Below, one piece after another: positions 40,665 to 49,197 of a DNA stretch of 64,000 nt. This DNA is from Paenibacillus sp. FSL K6-0276 (GTDB lineage: Bacteria > Bacillota > Bacilli > Paenibacillales > Paenibacillaceae). The position numbers and the translations under genes were made by a program. The DNA is taken from positions 682,001-746,000 of the forward strand of contig NZ_CP150276.1 in the NCBI RefSeq assembly GCF_037977235.1, in the 5' to 3' direction. How positions within the stretch are numbered: position 1 is the first letter of the stretch; every line of letters begins with the position of its first letter. Under the pieces are notes generated by a model that was not told where the DNA came from, made no database searches, and saw nothing but the letters and a program-made list of their open reading frames with translations.

Positions 40665-41930
40665 ATGGATATTTTAGTGGTTGGCGGCGGCGGCCGGGAA
40701 CATGCGATTATTTGGAGTCTATCCCAAAGCCCCAAGGCAGGTAAAATCTATTGCGCACCCGGCAACGCCGGGATTGCGCAGTTAGCCGAATGTGTGCCGA
40801 TCGGAGTATTTGAGTTCGATCGTCTGACGGCTTTTGCGAAAGAGAAGGAAGTAGGTCTTGTTGTAATCGGTCCAGATGATCCACTCGCTGCTGGGATTGT
40901 GGATGCTTTTGAAGCGCAGGATATTCCTGTGTTTGGCCCACGCAAGAATGCGGCGGAGATCGAAGGCAGCAAAACCTTTATGAAGGATCTTTTGCATAAA
41001 TATAATATTCCGACAGCAGCCTATGAAAAATTCGACGATTATGAAGCTGCGCTAGCTTACTTGCGGGAACAACCGCTGCCGATCGTAATCAAGGCAGATG
41101 GTCTGGCCGCTGGAAAAGGCGTGACAGTTGCTTATTCGTTGGAAGAAGCAGAGCAAGCGCTCGCTGATATTATGGTTACTAAGGTATTCGGTGAGGCAGG
41201 TGCTCAGGTTGTTATTGAGGAATTTCTAGCTGGTCAGGAAATGTCGATTCTGGCTTTTGTCGATGGAGAGACGGTACGTCCTATGGCTGCTGCTCAGGAT
41301 CATAAGCCCGTGTTCGATGGGGATAAAGGTCCTAATACCGGTGGAATGGGTACCTATTCGCCTTTACCACATATTGATGAGGTCATTATCCAAGAAGCGA
41401 TCGAGACCATCATTAAGCCGACAGCAAAAGCTATGGTGGACGAAGGACGTCCATTCAGCGGTGTACTGTTCGCGGGACTGATGATATCTCCAGAGGGTAA
41501 ACCGAAGACGATTGAATTTAATGCTCGTTTTGGTGATCCCGAGACTCAGGTCGTGTTGCCTAGACTCAAGAGTGACTTGCTAGAAATCTTTCTGGCGGTC
41601 ACTGAGGGTAGACTTGCAAATATCGAGATTGAATGGAGCGACGAAGCGGCTGTATGCGTAGTTCTCGCTTCGGGAGGATATCCAGGTCATTATCCAAAGG
41701 GTGTGCCGATTGAAGGGCTTGAAGATAGCCAAGGAGGGCTAATCTTCCATGCCGGTACGGCACGTGGTGAAGACGGAAGCTGGCTAACGAATGGCGGTCG
41801 GGTATTGGGCGTGGTAGGCCTGGGTGCCACGATTGCTGAAGCTCGTGCTGCAGCTTACGCTAGGGCTGAAGGGATTTCTTTTTCTGGGAAACAAAGCCGC
41901 AGCGACATCGCTATGAAAGCTTTGGTATAA
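40665..41930 (+). CDS. purD: phosphoribosylamine-glycine ligase
   Basis: The 421-residue ATP-grasp enzyme adds glycine to phosphoribosylamine. Motifs are the N-terminal ILVVGGGGREHAI, then KADGLAAGKGVTVA, the GPNTGGMGTYSP signature and the metal-binding FNARFGDPETQ. Length is standard. ATG 40665 is preceded by GAGGAGGATC. It is the last gene of the operon, and a hairpin with a T run lies 120 bases downstream. Confidence 0.96.
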   Translation: MDILVVGGGGREHAIIWSLSQSPKAGKIYCAPGNAGIAQLAECVPIGVFEFDRLTAFAKEKEVGLVVIGPDDPLAAGIVDAFEAQDIPVFGPRKNAAEIEGSKTFMKDLLHKYNIPTAAYEKFDDYEAALAYLREQPLPIVIKADGLAAGKGVTVAYSLEEAEQALADIMVTKVFGEAGAQVVIEEFLAGQEMSILAFVDGETVRPMAAAQDHKPVFDGDKGPNTGGMGTYSPLPHIDEVIIQEAIETIIKPTAKAMVDEGRPFSGVLFAGLMISPEGKPKTIEFNARFGDPETQVVLPRLKSDLLEIFLAVTEGRLANIEIEWSDEAAVCVVLASGGYPGHYPKGVPIEGLEDSQGGLIFHAGTARGEDGSWLTNGGRVLGVVGLGATIAEARAAAYARAEGISFSGKQSRSDIAMKALV

Positions 41931-41981
41931 GGATAAAGAACTGTATCTAGCATTTTTTGCGCTTAAAGTCCTAAAAAAGGA

Positions 41982-42010
41982 CTGACAAGTGATAGAAGAA
42001 GTGCTATAAT
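41982..42010 (+). promoter_or_regulatory. promoter for the SEC-C protein gene
   Basis: CTGACA (41982-41987), 17 bases, TATAAT (42005-42010). It gives a leader of about 200 bases before the TTG start at 42217. A hairpin AGTCC/GGACT overlaps the -35 region on its left. Confidence 0.6.
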
Positions 42011-42049
42011 ACTACACGTACGGGGGAAAATGTGCGGATATATACAGAT

Positions 42050-42077
42050 AAGGGTCTTTCCGATCATGGGAAGGCCC
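42050..42077 (+). terminator. hairpin terminator after purD, inside the leader of the next gene
   Basis: AAGGGTCTTTCC pairs with GGAAGGCCCTT (one bulge), followed by TTTAAAT. It ends the purine operon, but also lies about 35 bases downstream of the predicted start of the next transcript. It could therefore act there as an attenuator. Confidence 0.6.
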
Positions 42078-42216
42078 TTTTAAATCGGAGTCCTTCAGAC
42101 TTTGTGAAGTAACCTTTTAAAGGATGCCTCGTGCCTGGAAATGATGATACTTATAGTGCATACTAGCGATACGCTTATGGCGAATGGCTACTCACAGATT
42201 TAAGGAGGAATTCGTT

Positions 42217-43512
42217 TTGAGTAAGATTGGAAGAAATGACATGTGTCCTTGCGGAAGCGGGAAAAAATATAAGAAATGCTGTCTTGGTAAAGAAACTTCT
42301 GCAATAGAGTCCATCATGCAACTTGTAACAAAGGAAGAAGCGGCAACAAGCGAGACTGTGGCTGAGAAGCCGGAATCCGCGGTACGCCCTGAAGCTAAAC
42401 TTACCCTAGCTAAACTCAAAAAGATGGTTGCACGTGATCTGAAATGGGAGCATCCAGCACATGAACAACTGGCACTGCACCTTATTGAGAGCATGAGAGA
42501 AAGCTATGATAGAGAGCTTATTTGGGAAGCTCTTGTTCTTTGGAATGGTTATTCCCGTAAGACTAAGCCTGCTGTGAAGAAAATGGGCTCATTCTGCGCG
42601 GCGATCGAATTTATTTTGTCTGAAGAATATGGCTTCTCACTAACACAAGCGGATCTTGCTACCAAACATGAGGTTACTACGCCTACCATCTCTAGAAAAG
42701 TCAAAGAGATGCTCAATTATATTGAGGAATATGGTATGGGCGGTGCGGAGGAAGAATTACTTTTGCTGAATGTCTCAGGCAGTCCGAAGGATCAGGAGCA
42801 GGCGCTATTGCAAAAGGCGATGGAAACCAACTCTTCCAAGCGTCGGATACAGTTAGCTGAAGCTGCACTAGAGGTCTATCCGGACAGTCCGGATGCGTAT
42901 CTCATTTTGGCTGAGGAAGCAGAGAACGAAACAGATGCCCGTGCTTTTCTGAAAGCAGGGATGGATGCGGGTGAACGCGAGCTGGGAGAAGCCTTTTTCG
43001 CTGAGAACAAAGGACTTTTCTGGGGCCTCCACGAGACGCGTTCATACATTCGAATCTGCAAAAGCTACGCTGACTCTTGCTGGTTTAGCGGAAATGCGGA
43101 AGAAGCCGCAAAGACGCTTGAGCATATTTTAGCGCTTAACCCAGAAGATAACACAGGTGCACGTTACCTTCTGACCGCAGCATACCTCTACAGCAACAAG
43201 CTGACAGAGACGGAACATGTGCTGGAGAAATTCGGAAAAGATGCTGCAGCAACAGTAGCTTACGACCGTATGGTCTTAGAATATAAGAAGAATGGGATTA
43301 CTTCCCAACTAAAAATGCTATACCGCGTGGCGCGGAATGTGAACAAGCATGTGCCGGATTATCTGTTAGGGATCAAAAGATTGCCGCATAACCTACCGGA
43401 TTTTGTGGGGATGGGCGACGCTAATGAAGCTATCGAATATGTTATTGTACACTCGCGTTTGTGGACAAGCCTACCTGATCTGCTGAAGTGGATGCTGAAG
43501 CAACAGGATTAG
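42217..43512 (+). CDS. SEC-C motif protein with helical-repeat C-terminus
   Basis: This 431-residue cytoplasmic protein starts at TTG 42217, eight bases after AAGGAGG. An in-frame ATG at 42184 lacks a ribosome site. The N-terminus is the zinc-binding SEC-C motif (NDMCPCGSGKKYKKCC). Around residues 135-170 is a possible helix-turn-helix (LTQADLATKHEVTTPTISRKV). The rest is TPR-like helices. SEC-C motifs are found in SecA and in many proteins of unknown function, where they bind zinc or ribosomes. The role here is unknown. Confidence 0.8.
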   Translation: MSKIGRNDMCPCGSGKKYKKCCLGKETSAIESIMQLVTKEEAATSETVAEKPESAVRPEAKLTLAKLKKMVARDLKWEHPAHEQLALHLIESMRESYDRELIWEALVLWNGYSRKTKPAVKKMGSFCAAIEFILSEEYGFSLTQADLATKHEVTTPTISRKVKEMLNYIEEYGMGGAEEELLLLNVSGSPKDQEQALLQKAMETNSSKRRIQLAEAALEVYPDSPDAYLILAEEAENETDARAFLKAGMDAGERELGEAFFAENKGLFWGLHETRSYIRICKSYADSCWFSGNAEEAAKTLEHILALNPEDNTGARYLLTAAYLYSNKLTETEHVLEKFGKDAAATVAYDRMVLEYKKNGITSQLKMLYRVARNVNKHVPDYLLGIKRLPHNLPDFVGMGDANEAIEYVIVHSRLWTSLPDLLKWMLKQQD

Positions 43513-43546
43513 TAGCTTACAGATCTTGAACGTACATGAACTTGAT

Positions 43547-43580
43547 GAGACTATGGGAGATTCCTGTAGTCTCTTTTTTG
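43547..43580 (+). terminator. terminator after the SEC-C gene
   Basis: GAGACTA pairs with TAGTCTC around a 12-16 base loop, followed by TTTTTT. Confidence 0.8.
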
Positions 43581-43673
43581 TATTGCGTACAGCGGACAAT
43601 GCTTGAAAAAATGTCCTTGGGAGAGTATGTTACAAGAAGTAGAATGAATAGATGATAGTGAGGCGAGAGGGTT

Positions 43674-44936
43674 ATGAGAGAAGAGGAAGATCGAATCGTA
43701 GGAATGGAAGATATAGTGCGGGCTCATCACGTACTGCGGGAGGTCATTATCCGGACTCCACTACAACGTGACGCCGTACTGTCGGCCAAGTATGATTGCA
43801 ATGTATATTTGAAGCGCGAGGATTTGCAGATTGTCCGTTCTTTCAAAATCCGCGGAGCTTATAATATGATTCGTAGTTTATCTGCAGAAGATAGAGCTAA
43901 GGGGATTGTCTGCGCGAGTGCAGGAAATCATGCACAAGGTGTAGCCTATTCCTGTAAGGCACTTGGAATTAAGGGTAAGGTCTATATGCCAAGCACTACA
44001 CCTAACCAGAAGGTTAAGCAAGTTCGGCGGTTCGGTGGCGAGTTTGTTGAGGTCATTCTGAAGGGTGATACCTTCGATGATGCTTATGATGAAGCGCTAC
44101 AAGCTTGTATAGATCATGGTATGACGTTAATCCACCCATTTGATGAGCCGAGAATTATTGCAGGTAATGGAACGATTGCGATGGAAGTGATGGAGAGTCT
44201 GGACAATCCTGCTGATTTTATGTTCGTAACGATTGGTGGGGGCGGCCTGGCGGCTGGAATAGCCACTTATGTGAAGACGGTGAGTCCATCCACTAAGTTG
44301 ATTGGCGTGGAACCGCTGGGAGCCGCTTCAATGACTGAAGCGATCAAGCTTGGCGAAGTGGTAACTCTAAAAGAAATTAACAAGTTCGTAGACGGAGCGG
44401 CTGTAAAGCGCGTCGGTGGACTGACTTATGATATTTGTTCCCGCCATCTGGATGACATCGTGATGGTGCCTGAAGGCAAAGCTTGTACCACCATTCTGGA
44501 ACTGTATAACGAGAATGCTATAGTGGTTGAGCCAGCGGGTTCTTTACCTATCGCTGCACTTGATCAATACCGTGATCAAATCCGCGGCAAGACGGTCGTC
44601 TGTATCATTAGCGGTGGTAACAATGATATTGACCGTATGCAGGAGATCAAAGAGCGTTCACTGATATACGAAGGCTTAAAGCACTACTTCATGGTCAACT
44701 TCCCACAACGGGCAGGTGCCCTGCGTGAGTTCTTGGCCGAAATCCTTGGGCCTCACGATGATATTACCCGGTTCGAGTATATCAAGAAGCATGATAAAGA
44801 GAATGGTCCAGCGCTTGTAGGCATTGAATTATTGTCAACGGAAGCCTATGAACCTCTCATCGAACGGATGCAGCAGAAGGGCGTCGATTATGTAGAGATC
44901 AATAAGGATTCCAATCTCTTTAACATCCTTATCTAA
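43674..44936 (+). CDS. ilvA: threonine deaminase (biosynthetic)
   Basis: The 420-residue PLP enzyme converts threonine to 2-oxobutanoate, the first step of isoleucine synthesis. The PLP lysine is Lys58 in SFKIRGAYN. SAGNHAQGVA and the glycine-rich VTIGGGGLAAG bind the cofactor phosphate. The C-terminal 90 residues form one ACT-like regulatory domain (FPQRAGALREFLAEIL), the short Bacillus-type arrangement, as opposed to the two-domain E. coli form. ATG 43674 follows GGCGAGAGGG. It is monocistronic, with a terminator shared with the convergent gene. Confidence 0.94.
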   Translation: MREEEDRIVGMEDIVRAHHVLREVIIRTPLQRDAVLSAKYDCNVYLKREDLQIVRSFKIRGAYNMIRSLSAEDRAKGIVCASAGNHAQGVAYSCKALGIKGKVYMPSTTPNQKVKQVRRFGGEFVEVILKGDTFDDAYDEALQACIDHGMTLIHPFDEPRIIAGNGTIAMEVMESLDNPADFMFVTIGGGGLAAGIATYVKTVSPSTKLIGVEPLGAASMTEAIKLGEVVTLKEINKFVDGAAVKRVGGLTYDICSRHLDDIVMVPEGKACTTILELYNENAIVVEPAGSLPIAALDQYRDQIRGKTVVCIISGGNNDIDRMQEIKERSLIYEGLKHYFMVNFPQRAGALREFLAEILGPHDDITRFEYIKKHDKENGPALVGIELLSTEAYEPLIERMQQKGVDYVEINKDSNLFNILI

Positions 44937-44975
44937 TTTCTTTCATCACTTTAATCATTCCGTTAATGAACATAG

Positions 44976-45012
44976 AAAGGCCCGTCCCAGAACGAATGGG
45001 GCGGGCCTTTTA
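44976..45012. terminator. bidirectional terminator between ilvA and a convergent gene
   Basis: AAAGGCCCGtCCC and GGGgCGGGCCTTT pair around a nine-base loop, with T's after it on the plus strand and a short A/T flank on the other side. Confidence 0.88.
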
Positions 45013-45021
45013 TGTGTCACA

Positions 45022-45963
45022 CTAGAGTGGCAATGTAGTCTTACGGTACTGCTCGACTTCATCGTTTAATTTATAATCTTTGTCCTTCATCAATTTCATG
45101 AAGCCATCTAGTTTTTGCAGGAATGGACTGCTGTCGTTATTCTTGGTCAGAATGCCGGAGTAGGCTTTCTGCGCCTCCAGGTCCATCTCTAGATTGTCAT
45201 AATGGAAGAGGGGCGTGTTGTTCTGACCGTAGAACGTATTATTAACATACATAGAGTATAAGGATTTCACGGCAGAAATTCGGTTCGATTTCGGATGATT
45301 TTGAATAAATTGTTCTTGAGATAGTGCACGCGCAGCTACCTCGGTCCAAGCAATGACTAGCCCGTTGTCCTTGGAGGAGGGCAGATCAGATTCAGTGGCC
45401 ATGATTGATATATAAGCGCTGATATCATTGGTGACGTAAAGTTTATATTTGCGGTAGGCCCCGTAATCAATCACCGGGAAAAAAGTGCCCTCCGCAGTCT
45501 CCAGTTTATATCCACTTTCGCTGGCACTCTTCAGCAGCGTACGCAGTGTGAGATCTTGAGAGGTATCGGCAAGGGTCTTCATGCTAGAGTCAGCCTTATA
45601 TATGGCGGTGAGCTTCCGCTGAACATCGCTGGTACTGAATTTACTCTCCCATACCTGAAGCGCCGCCTTGTGCAGATTCTCAAGCTTCAGTGTCATCATC
45701 GTTGCACGATATGAACCAACCGCATACATATTGGTGTTCAAATACTTAATGGCTTCGGGTAACTTGCCAGAGGAAGACAGCAACGGTAGTGCAGCTTTAT
45801 AGACAGCCTCCGCATGATTATTGTTAGCTGTAAGGGGATTTGCCTTAGCGCCTCCCACAGGAGGGCTGACAGCGCCTTCAGCGCGAATCGTTCCCATAGG
45901 TACAACGCCTAGTCCCAATGTAACTGCTAGAACAGAATAAAGAATATATTGCTTCTTAATCAT
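45022..45963 (-). CDS. secreted protein of unknown function
   Basis: The 313-residue protein has a signal peptide (about residues 1-28, ending GTIRAEG). The mature part is helical and lysine-rich, with no cysteine pairs and no motif I know. A segment near 160-200 (FFPVIDYGAYRKYKLYV) is conserved-looking. The ribosome site AGGGGGAAC lies just ahead of ATG 45963. It is convergent with ilvA, and its upstream region (45964-46104) is a short AT-rich gap. Similar uncharacterised secreted proteins are common in Paenibacillus, but I cannot name a family. Confidence 0.75.
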   Translation of the reverse strand: MIKKQYILYSVLAVTLGLGVVPMGTIRAEGAVSPPVGGAKANPLTANNNHAEAVYKAALPLLSSSGKLPEAIKYLNTNMYAVGSYRATMMTLKLENLHKAALQVWESKFSTSDVQRKLTAIYKADSSMKTLADTSQDLTLRTLLKSASESGYKLETAEGTFFPVIDYGAYRKYKLYVTNDISAYISIMATESDLPSSKDNGLVIAWTEVAARALSQEQFIQNHPKSNRISAVKSLYSMYVNNTFYGQNNTPLFHYDNLEMDLEAQKAYSGILTKNNDSSPFLQKLDGFMKLMKDKDYKLNDEVEQYRKTTLPL

Positions 45964-46104
45964 GGAAGTTCCCCCTGTCTATCGAATGGAATGCGGGTGG
46001 AGCATAACATTTATTTAAATATAAGAATTTATATGTTGTGCAACTATAATATCCTTATATTTCTACGAGAAACGGTTATCGTCTTTAATAGACGACAACG
46101 TCGT

Positions 46105-46770
46105 TTATTCTTGTTTGAAAAATATAAACTTTAGTCCAATTCCTCCGATGAGGAAAAGAATTAAGCTTACCCATGGGGATAATGTAATGACCGGAAACAA
46201 TCGATCAAGGAATATGCCAATGAATATGGCAACTACGGCGATTGCGATATAGATGCCAAGGCCCTTGATATCAAATGGTTTGGCTTTAGGTGCATCGTTC
46301 TCAGACAAGGAGGAAATCCATTTCATAATGAGTTCGATCAAGATAATGGAGCCTGCCCCCACTGCGAAGAGTGTGAAGAGGCTGATCTGTTCGAACATCC
46401 CGGGTGATCCGGTAGTCCATTGCAAGAAAAGCCCACCTATAGCTAATATCCCGAAAAGGCAAGTCAGAGCTGCGCAGGGAATCATCAAGTAATAGTTCCA
46501 TTTGCTGCGCGCTGGGCGTGTAGGAACACTGTCTATGATCTCTTTAAAATAATCATCCGGATTCTCGCCAAATACCTGTTTAGCATTTTTCCCTTTACGT
46601 TGTTCTTTCAGAAGCAACTTGGCTGCATCCAGTAAAAGTTCCTCTGCGCGGAGTGCTTCTACCCGACTGGCCCGCATCGTTAGGATCATATCTTCAAAAT
46701 ATGACCGATTGAAAGGCGTCATCTGCTCACGCAGGGCGTTATTTTCCTTAATCATATCTTTCACTTTCAT
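46105..46770 (-). CDS. DUF1129-type membrane protein
   Basis: The 221-residue protein has a soluble helical N-terminus of about 90 residues (MKVKDMIKENNALREQ...) followed by four hydrophobic segments: about 93-115, 127-147, 170-190 and 196-216. The layout and the N-terminal LREQMTPFNRSYFEDMILTMR pattern fit the DUF1129 family, whose function is unknown. ATG 46770 lies after GGAGG at about ten bases on the minus strand. No operon partner is evident. Confidence 0.7.
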   Translation of the reverse strand: MKVKDMIKENNALREQMTPFNRSYFEDMILTMRASRVEALRAEELLLDAAKLLLKEQRKGKNAKQVFGENPDDYFKEIIDSVPTRPARSKWNYYLMIPCAALTCLFGILAIGGLFLQWTTGSPGMFEQISLFTLFAVGAGSIILIELIMKWISSLSENDAPKAKPFDIKGLGIYIAIAVVAIFIGIFLDRLFPVITLSPWVSLILFLIGGIGLKFIFFKQE

Positions 46771-46953
46771 AATATGGATGTAAACCTCCAGTAGTGTTAA
46801 TCGGTATAGTCTTTAACCTAGAGTATACGTTTGCCTGACAGGTCTGCGCAAGGACAAGCATTTCTATTTTCCTATGCATAATCCTTTTATAAGAGTGAAC
46901 ACTGATAATGTTGTTGCTTGATCAATATAGCTTTGGGAAAGGTTGGGAGCTTT

Positions 46954-47157
46954 ATGGAACATGAGAACAAGAAAGAACAAGGAAGATTCATGGGCAACGG
47001 TTTCGAGCCTAAGCCCAATAATTCAATGGGGGATTGGGGCGGCTCCGATGGATTCAGCATGTGGGATTCTACGGAAGAAGCTGGAGCAGAGGGTGTGCTT
47101 AACGATTGGGAAGGCAGTCAAGAAACCCATGGGATGTTTAACGACAGCTACGATTGA
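46954..47157 (+). CDS. small acidic glycine/asparagine-rich protein
   Basis: The 67-residue protein begins at ATG 46954 behind GGGAG. It is acidic and rich in Gly, Asn, Ser, Met and Trp (GDWGGSDGFSMWD, EGVLNDWEGSQETHGMF), with no membrane segment. I recognise no family. An overlapping frame from 46943 is also open for 72 codons but gives an unlikely basic, cysteine-containing product. The TTG at 46918 in the same frame lacks a good site. Confidence 0.5.
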   Translation: MEHENKKEQGRFMGNGFEPKPNNSMGDWGGSDGFSMWDSTEEAGAEGVLNDWEGSQETHGMFNDSYD

Positions 47158-47190
47158 TTGACGACCCTGGAAGCTCATCATGAGTTTGAA

Positions 47191-47228
47191 AAACAGCCAG
47201 CCTTCGTAATTTGGAGACTGGCTGTTTG
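47191..47228 (+). terminator. hairpin after the small acidic protein gene
   Basis: AAACAGCCAG (47191-47200) pairs perfectly with CTGGCTGTTT (47218-47227). The following T run is short, so termination strength is uncertain. Confidence 0.55.
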
Positions 47229-47250
47229 ACGTTCTACTGTCCCTTTCCTG

Positions 47251-47278
47251 TTGACAATAAGAACGAAAACCTTATAAT
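47251..47278 (+). promoter_or_regulatory. promoter of the alpha/beta hydrolase gene
   Basis: TTGACA (47251-47256), 16 bases, TATAAT (47273-47278). A second TATAAT lies at 47284-47289. Confidence 0.65.
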
Positions 47279-47353
47279 AAGAATATAATTCACACTAAGT
47301 TAATCGGAATTCTAATAAATTAAAATAAATTTTAAATATAGGAGGTTACGGCA

Positions 47354-48184
47354 ATGGAACGGAATATTGTAATTCGGCATAACGGCGAAGAATTGACAGC
47401 GAGCATCCATTATCCGATTAAAGAGAAGGGAACTTCCACACGTTGCAAGGACAGATTGCCATTAGCTGTAATCTGCCATGGGTTTGTCGGTAACCGGATT
47501 GGAACTGATCGTATCTTTGTCAAAGCCGCGCGTGAGCTGGCGCAAGACGGGTATATGGTCATTCGTTTTGATTATGCGGGCTGCGGCGAGAGCAGTGGTA
47601 ATTACGGCGGTGAGGATATGGAGTCGATGATCGCCCAGACTAGAGCTGTGCTCGATTACGGAATTAGCTCTGCTGATGTGGATCCACAGCGTGTGACGCT
47701 CATTGGCCACAGCCTGGGTGGCGCGGTTGCGCTACTGACAAGTATTCGTGACCGTTGCGTAAAGAATCTCGTGCTCTGGGCCTCCGTGGGATACCCCTTC
47801 AATGATATTGTGAAGATCGTAGGACGGGATGCGTATGATCGATCGGTGAAAAATGGATCAGCGGATTACGTGGGCTACTCCTTCACGCCGGTGTATTTCA
47901 ATTCTTTGGCAGCCTTCCAGCCCTTCCAAGAGGCTAGCAAATTCAGCGGTGATGTACTCGTAATTCATGGTACGTCTGACGATGTCATCCCCGTGGATTA
48001 CGCTTTTCTTTATCAAAAATTATTCTGGACGCGCCCTGAGGGACGTTGCGATAAAGAGATCATTTTTCAAGGCGATCATACCTTTTCTTCTGGGCCAGCA
48101 CAGCAGCAACTGCTTAAGCGGACAAGAGAGTGGATGAACGAGCAGGAGCATGTGCAGACAGAGTGGCAAAATTGGATGATATAG
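47354..48184 (+). CDS. alpha/beta hydrolase (serine esterase/aminopeptidase type)
   Basis: The 276-residue cytoplasmic hydrolase has the nucleophile Ser120 in GHSLGG. It also has an HG oxyanion motif (VICHGFVGN), the acid in GTSDDVIP near residue 207 and the histidine in GDHTFSS near 238. The order and RFDYAGCGESSG place it near feruloyl-esterase-like and lysophospholipase-like hydrolases. Natural substrate is unknown. AGGAGG lies just before ATG 47354 at about nine bases. It has a clear promoter at 47251. Confidence 0.85.
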   Translation: MERNIVIRHNGEELTASIHYPIKEKGTSTRCKDRLPLAVICHGFVGNRIGTDRIFVKAARELAQDGYMVIRFDYAGCGESSGNYGGEDMESMIAQTRAVLDYGISSADVDPQRVTLIGHSLGGAVALLTSIRDRCVKNLVLWASVGYPFNDIVKIVGRDAYDRSVKNGSADYVGYSFTPVYFNSLAAFQPFQEASKFSGDVLVIHGTSDDVIPVDYAFLYQKLFWTRPEGRCDKEIIFQGDHTFSSGPAQQQLLKRTREWMNEQEHVQTEWQNWMI

Positions 48185-48269
48185 GTGATGGTCTTTACTC
48201 GCAATAACTTGAAATAAGCGGTAAAATAAAGATGCACACCATATACTGGGTTATGGAGGTTGGCATCCT

Positions 48270-49046
48270 ATGAAATTACCGTCATTTTTTATCGCGCACG
48301 GTTCTCCGCTCCTCGCACTGGAGGATAACGAGTATACCCGTTTTCTGGAGCGACTTGGTCAAGAACTAGAGACGCCACGGGGGATAGTAGTATTCTCAGC
48401 GCACTGGGATAGCCCCGAACAGCTACTCACCATTGACGAGCAGCATGAGACTCAACACGACTTCTACGGATTCCCTGAAGAAATGTACACGCTGACCTAT
48501 CCAGCCCCAGGCGATCCGGCTCTCACCAGGCGGATTTCTGAGCTCTTCAAGGGTAACAATCTTTCACATCAGCCCGTTCTGGGGCGAGGACTCGATCATG
48601 GAGTCTGGGTGATACTGAAAAAAATATTTCCGCAAGCCGATATTCCAGTAGTCGCTTTATCCGTCGATTCGCTGCGTTCTCCCAAGGAGCAGTACAATAT
48701 CGGGCGGATGCTAGCCCCTCTGCGTGACGAAGGCATACTGCTGATAGGAAGCGGTGGACTTGTTCACAATTTGCGGATGCTTAATGAAAGTGATCAGCCT
48801 GAAGAGTGGGCGCTTGAATTCGATGCGTGGATTGCCAAGGGTTTAGAATCCTGGGATTTGCCTTCACTGTTTGCTTATGAGAAAAAAGCTCCGCATGTAC
48901 GAGATGCGGTTCCATCTTACGGAAGAGAGCATTTTGCACCTCTCTTTTATGCGATGGGAACAGCGGATGGCAGCAGGAAGGCAGAACGGAAATTTCAAGA
49001 GTACCAATACGGGACATTAAGCCTCAATTGCTGGAAGCTAGACTAA
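48270..49046 (+). CDS. DODA-type class III extradiol ring-cleavage dioxygenase
   Basis: The 258-residue protein has the LigB/DODA fold. Metal-site histidines are His10 in FIAHGSPL, the histidine in FSAHWDSPEQL, and later GLDHGVWV with the catalytic histidine, plus GSGGLVHNLR. Relatives include plant DODA and E. coli YgiD (a DOPA dioxygenase). They use Zn or Fe to open catechol rings with O2. Length is typical. ATG 48270 has TATGGAGG ahead. The true substrate is unknown. It is alone, with a strong terminator after it. Confidence 0.88.
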   Translation: MKLPSFFIAHGSPLLALEDNEYTRFLERLGQELETPRGIVVFSAHWDSPEQLLTIDEQHETQHDFYGFPEEMYTLTYPAPGDPALTRRISELFKGNNLSHQPVLGRGLDHGVWVILKKIFPQADIPVVALSVDSLRSPKEQYNIGRMLAPLRDEGILLIGSGGLVHNLRMLNESDQPEEWALEFDAWIAKGLESWDLPSLFAYEKKAPHVRDAVPSYGREHFAPLFYAMGTADGSRKAERKFQEYQYGTLSLNCWKLD

Positions 49047-49063
49047 ATGGATAAGATACATGC

Positions 49064-49095
49064 AGGGTGCAGCCGAGATCGGCTGCACCCTTTTT
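49064..49095 (+). terminator. terminator after the dioxygenase gene
   Basis: AGGGTGCAGCCGA pairs perfectly with TCGGCTGCACCCT around GA, followed by TTTTT. Confidence 0.92.
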
Positions 49096-49197
49096 AATGC
49101 AAAGAGGGACAAGCTGATCAAGACAAATGGGACTGGCTGTGATTAAATGGAAGAAACCAGTTAAGATACATAAAAGTTTAGGAGGAACTACAAGCTG

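Noticed and set aside
46943..47161. Alternative 72-codon frame overlapping the small acidic protein
   Set aside because: Its start lies before the ribosome site used by the other frame and the product has an unlikely composition.
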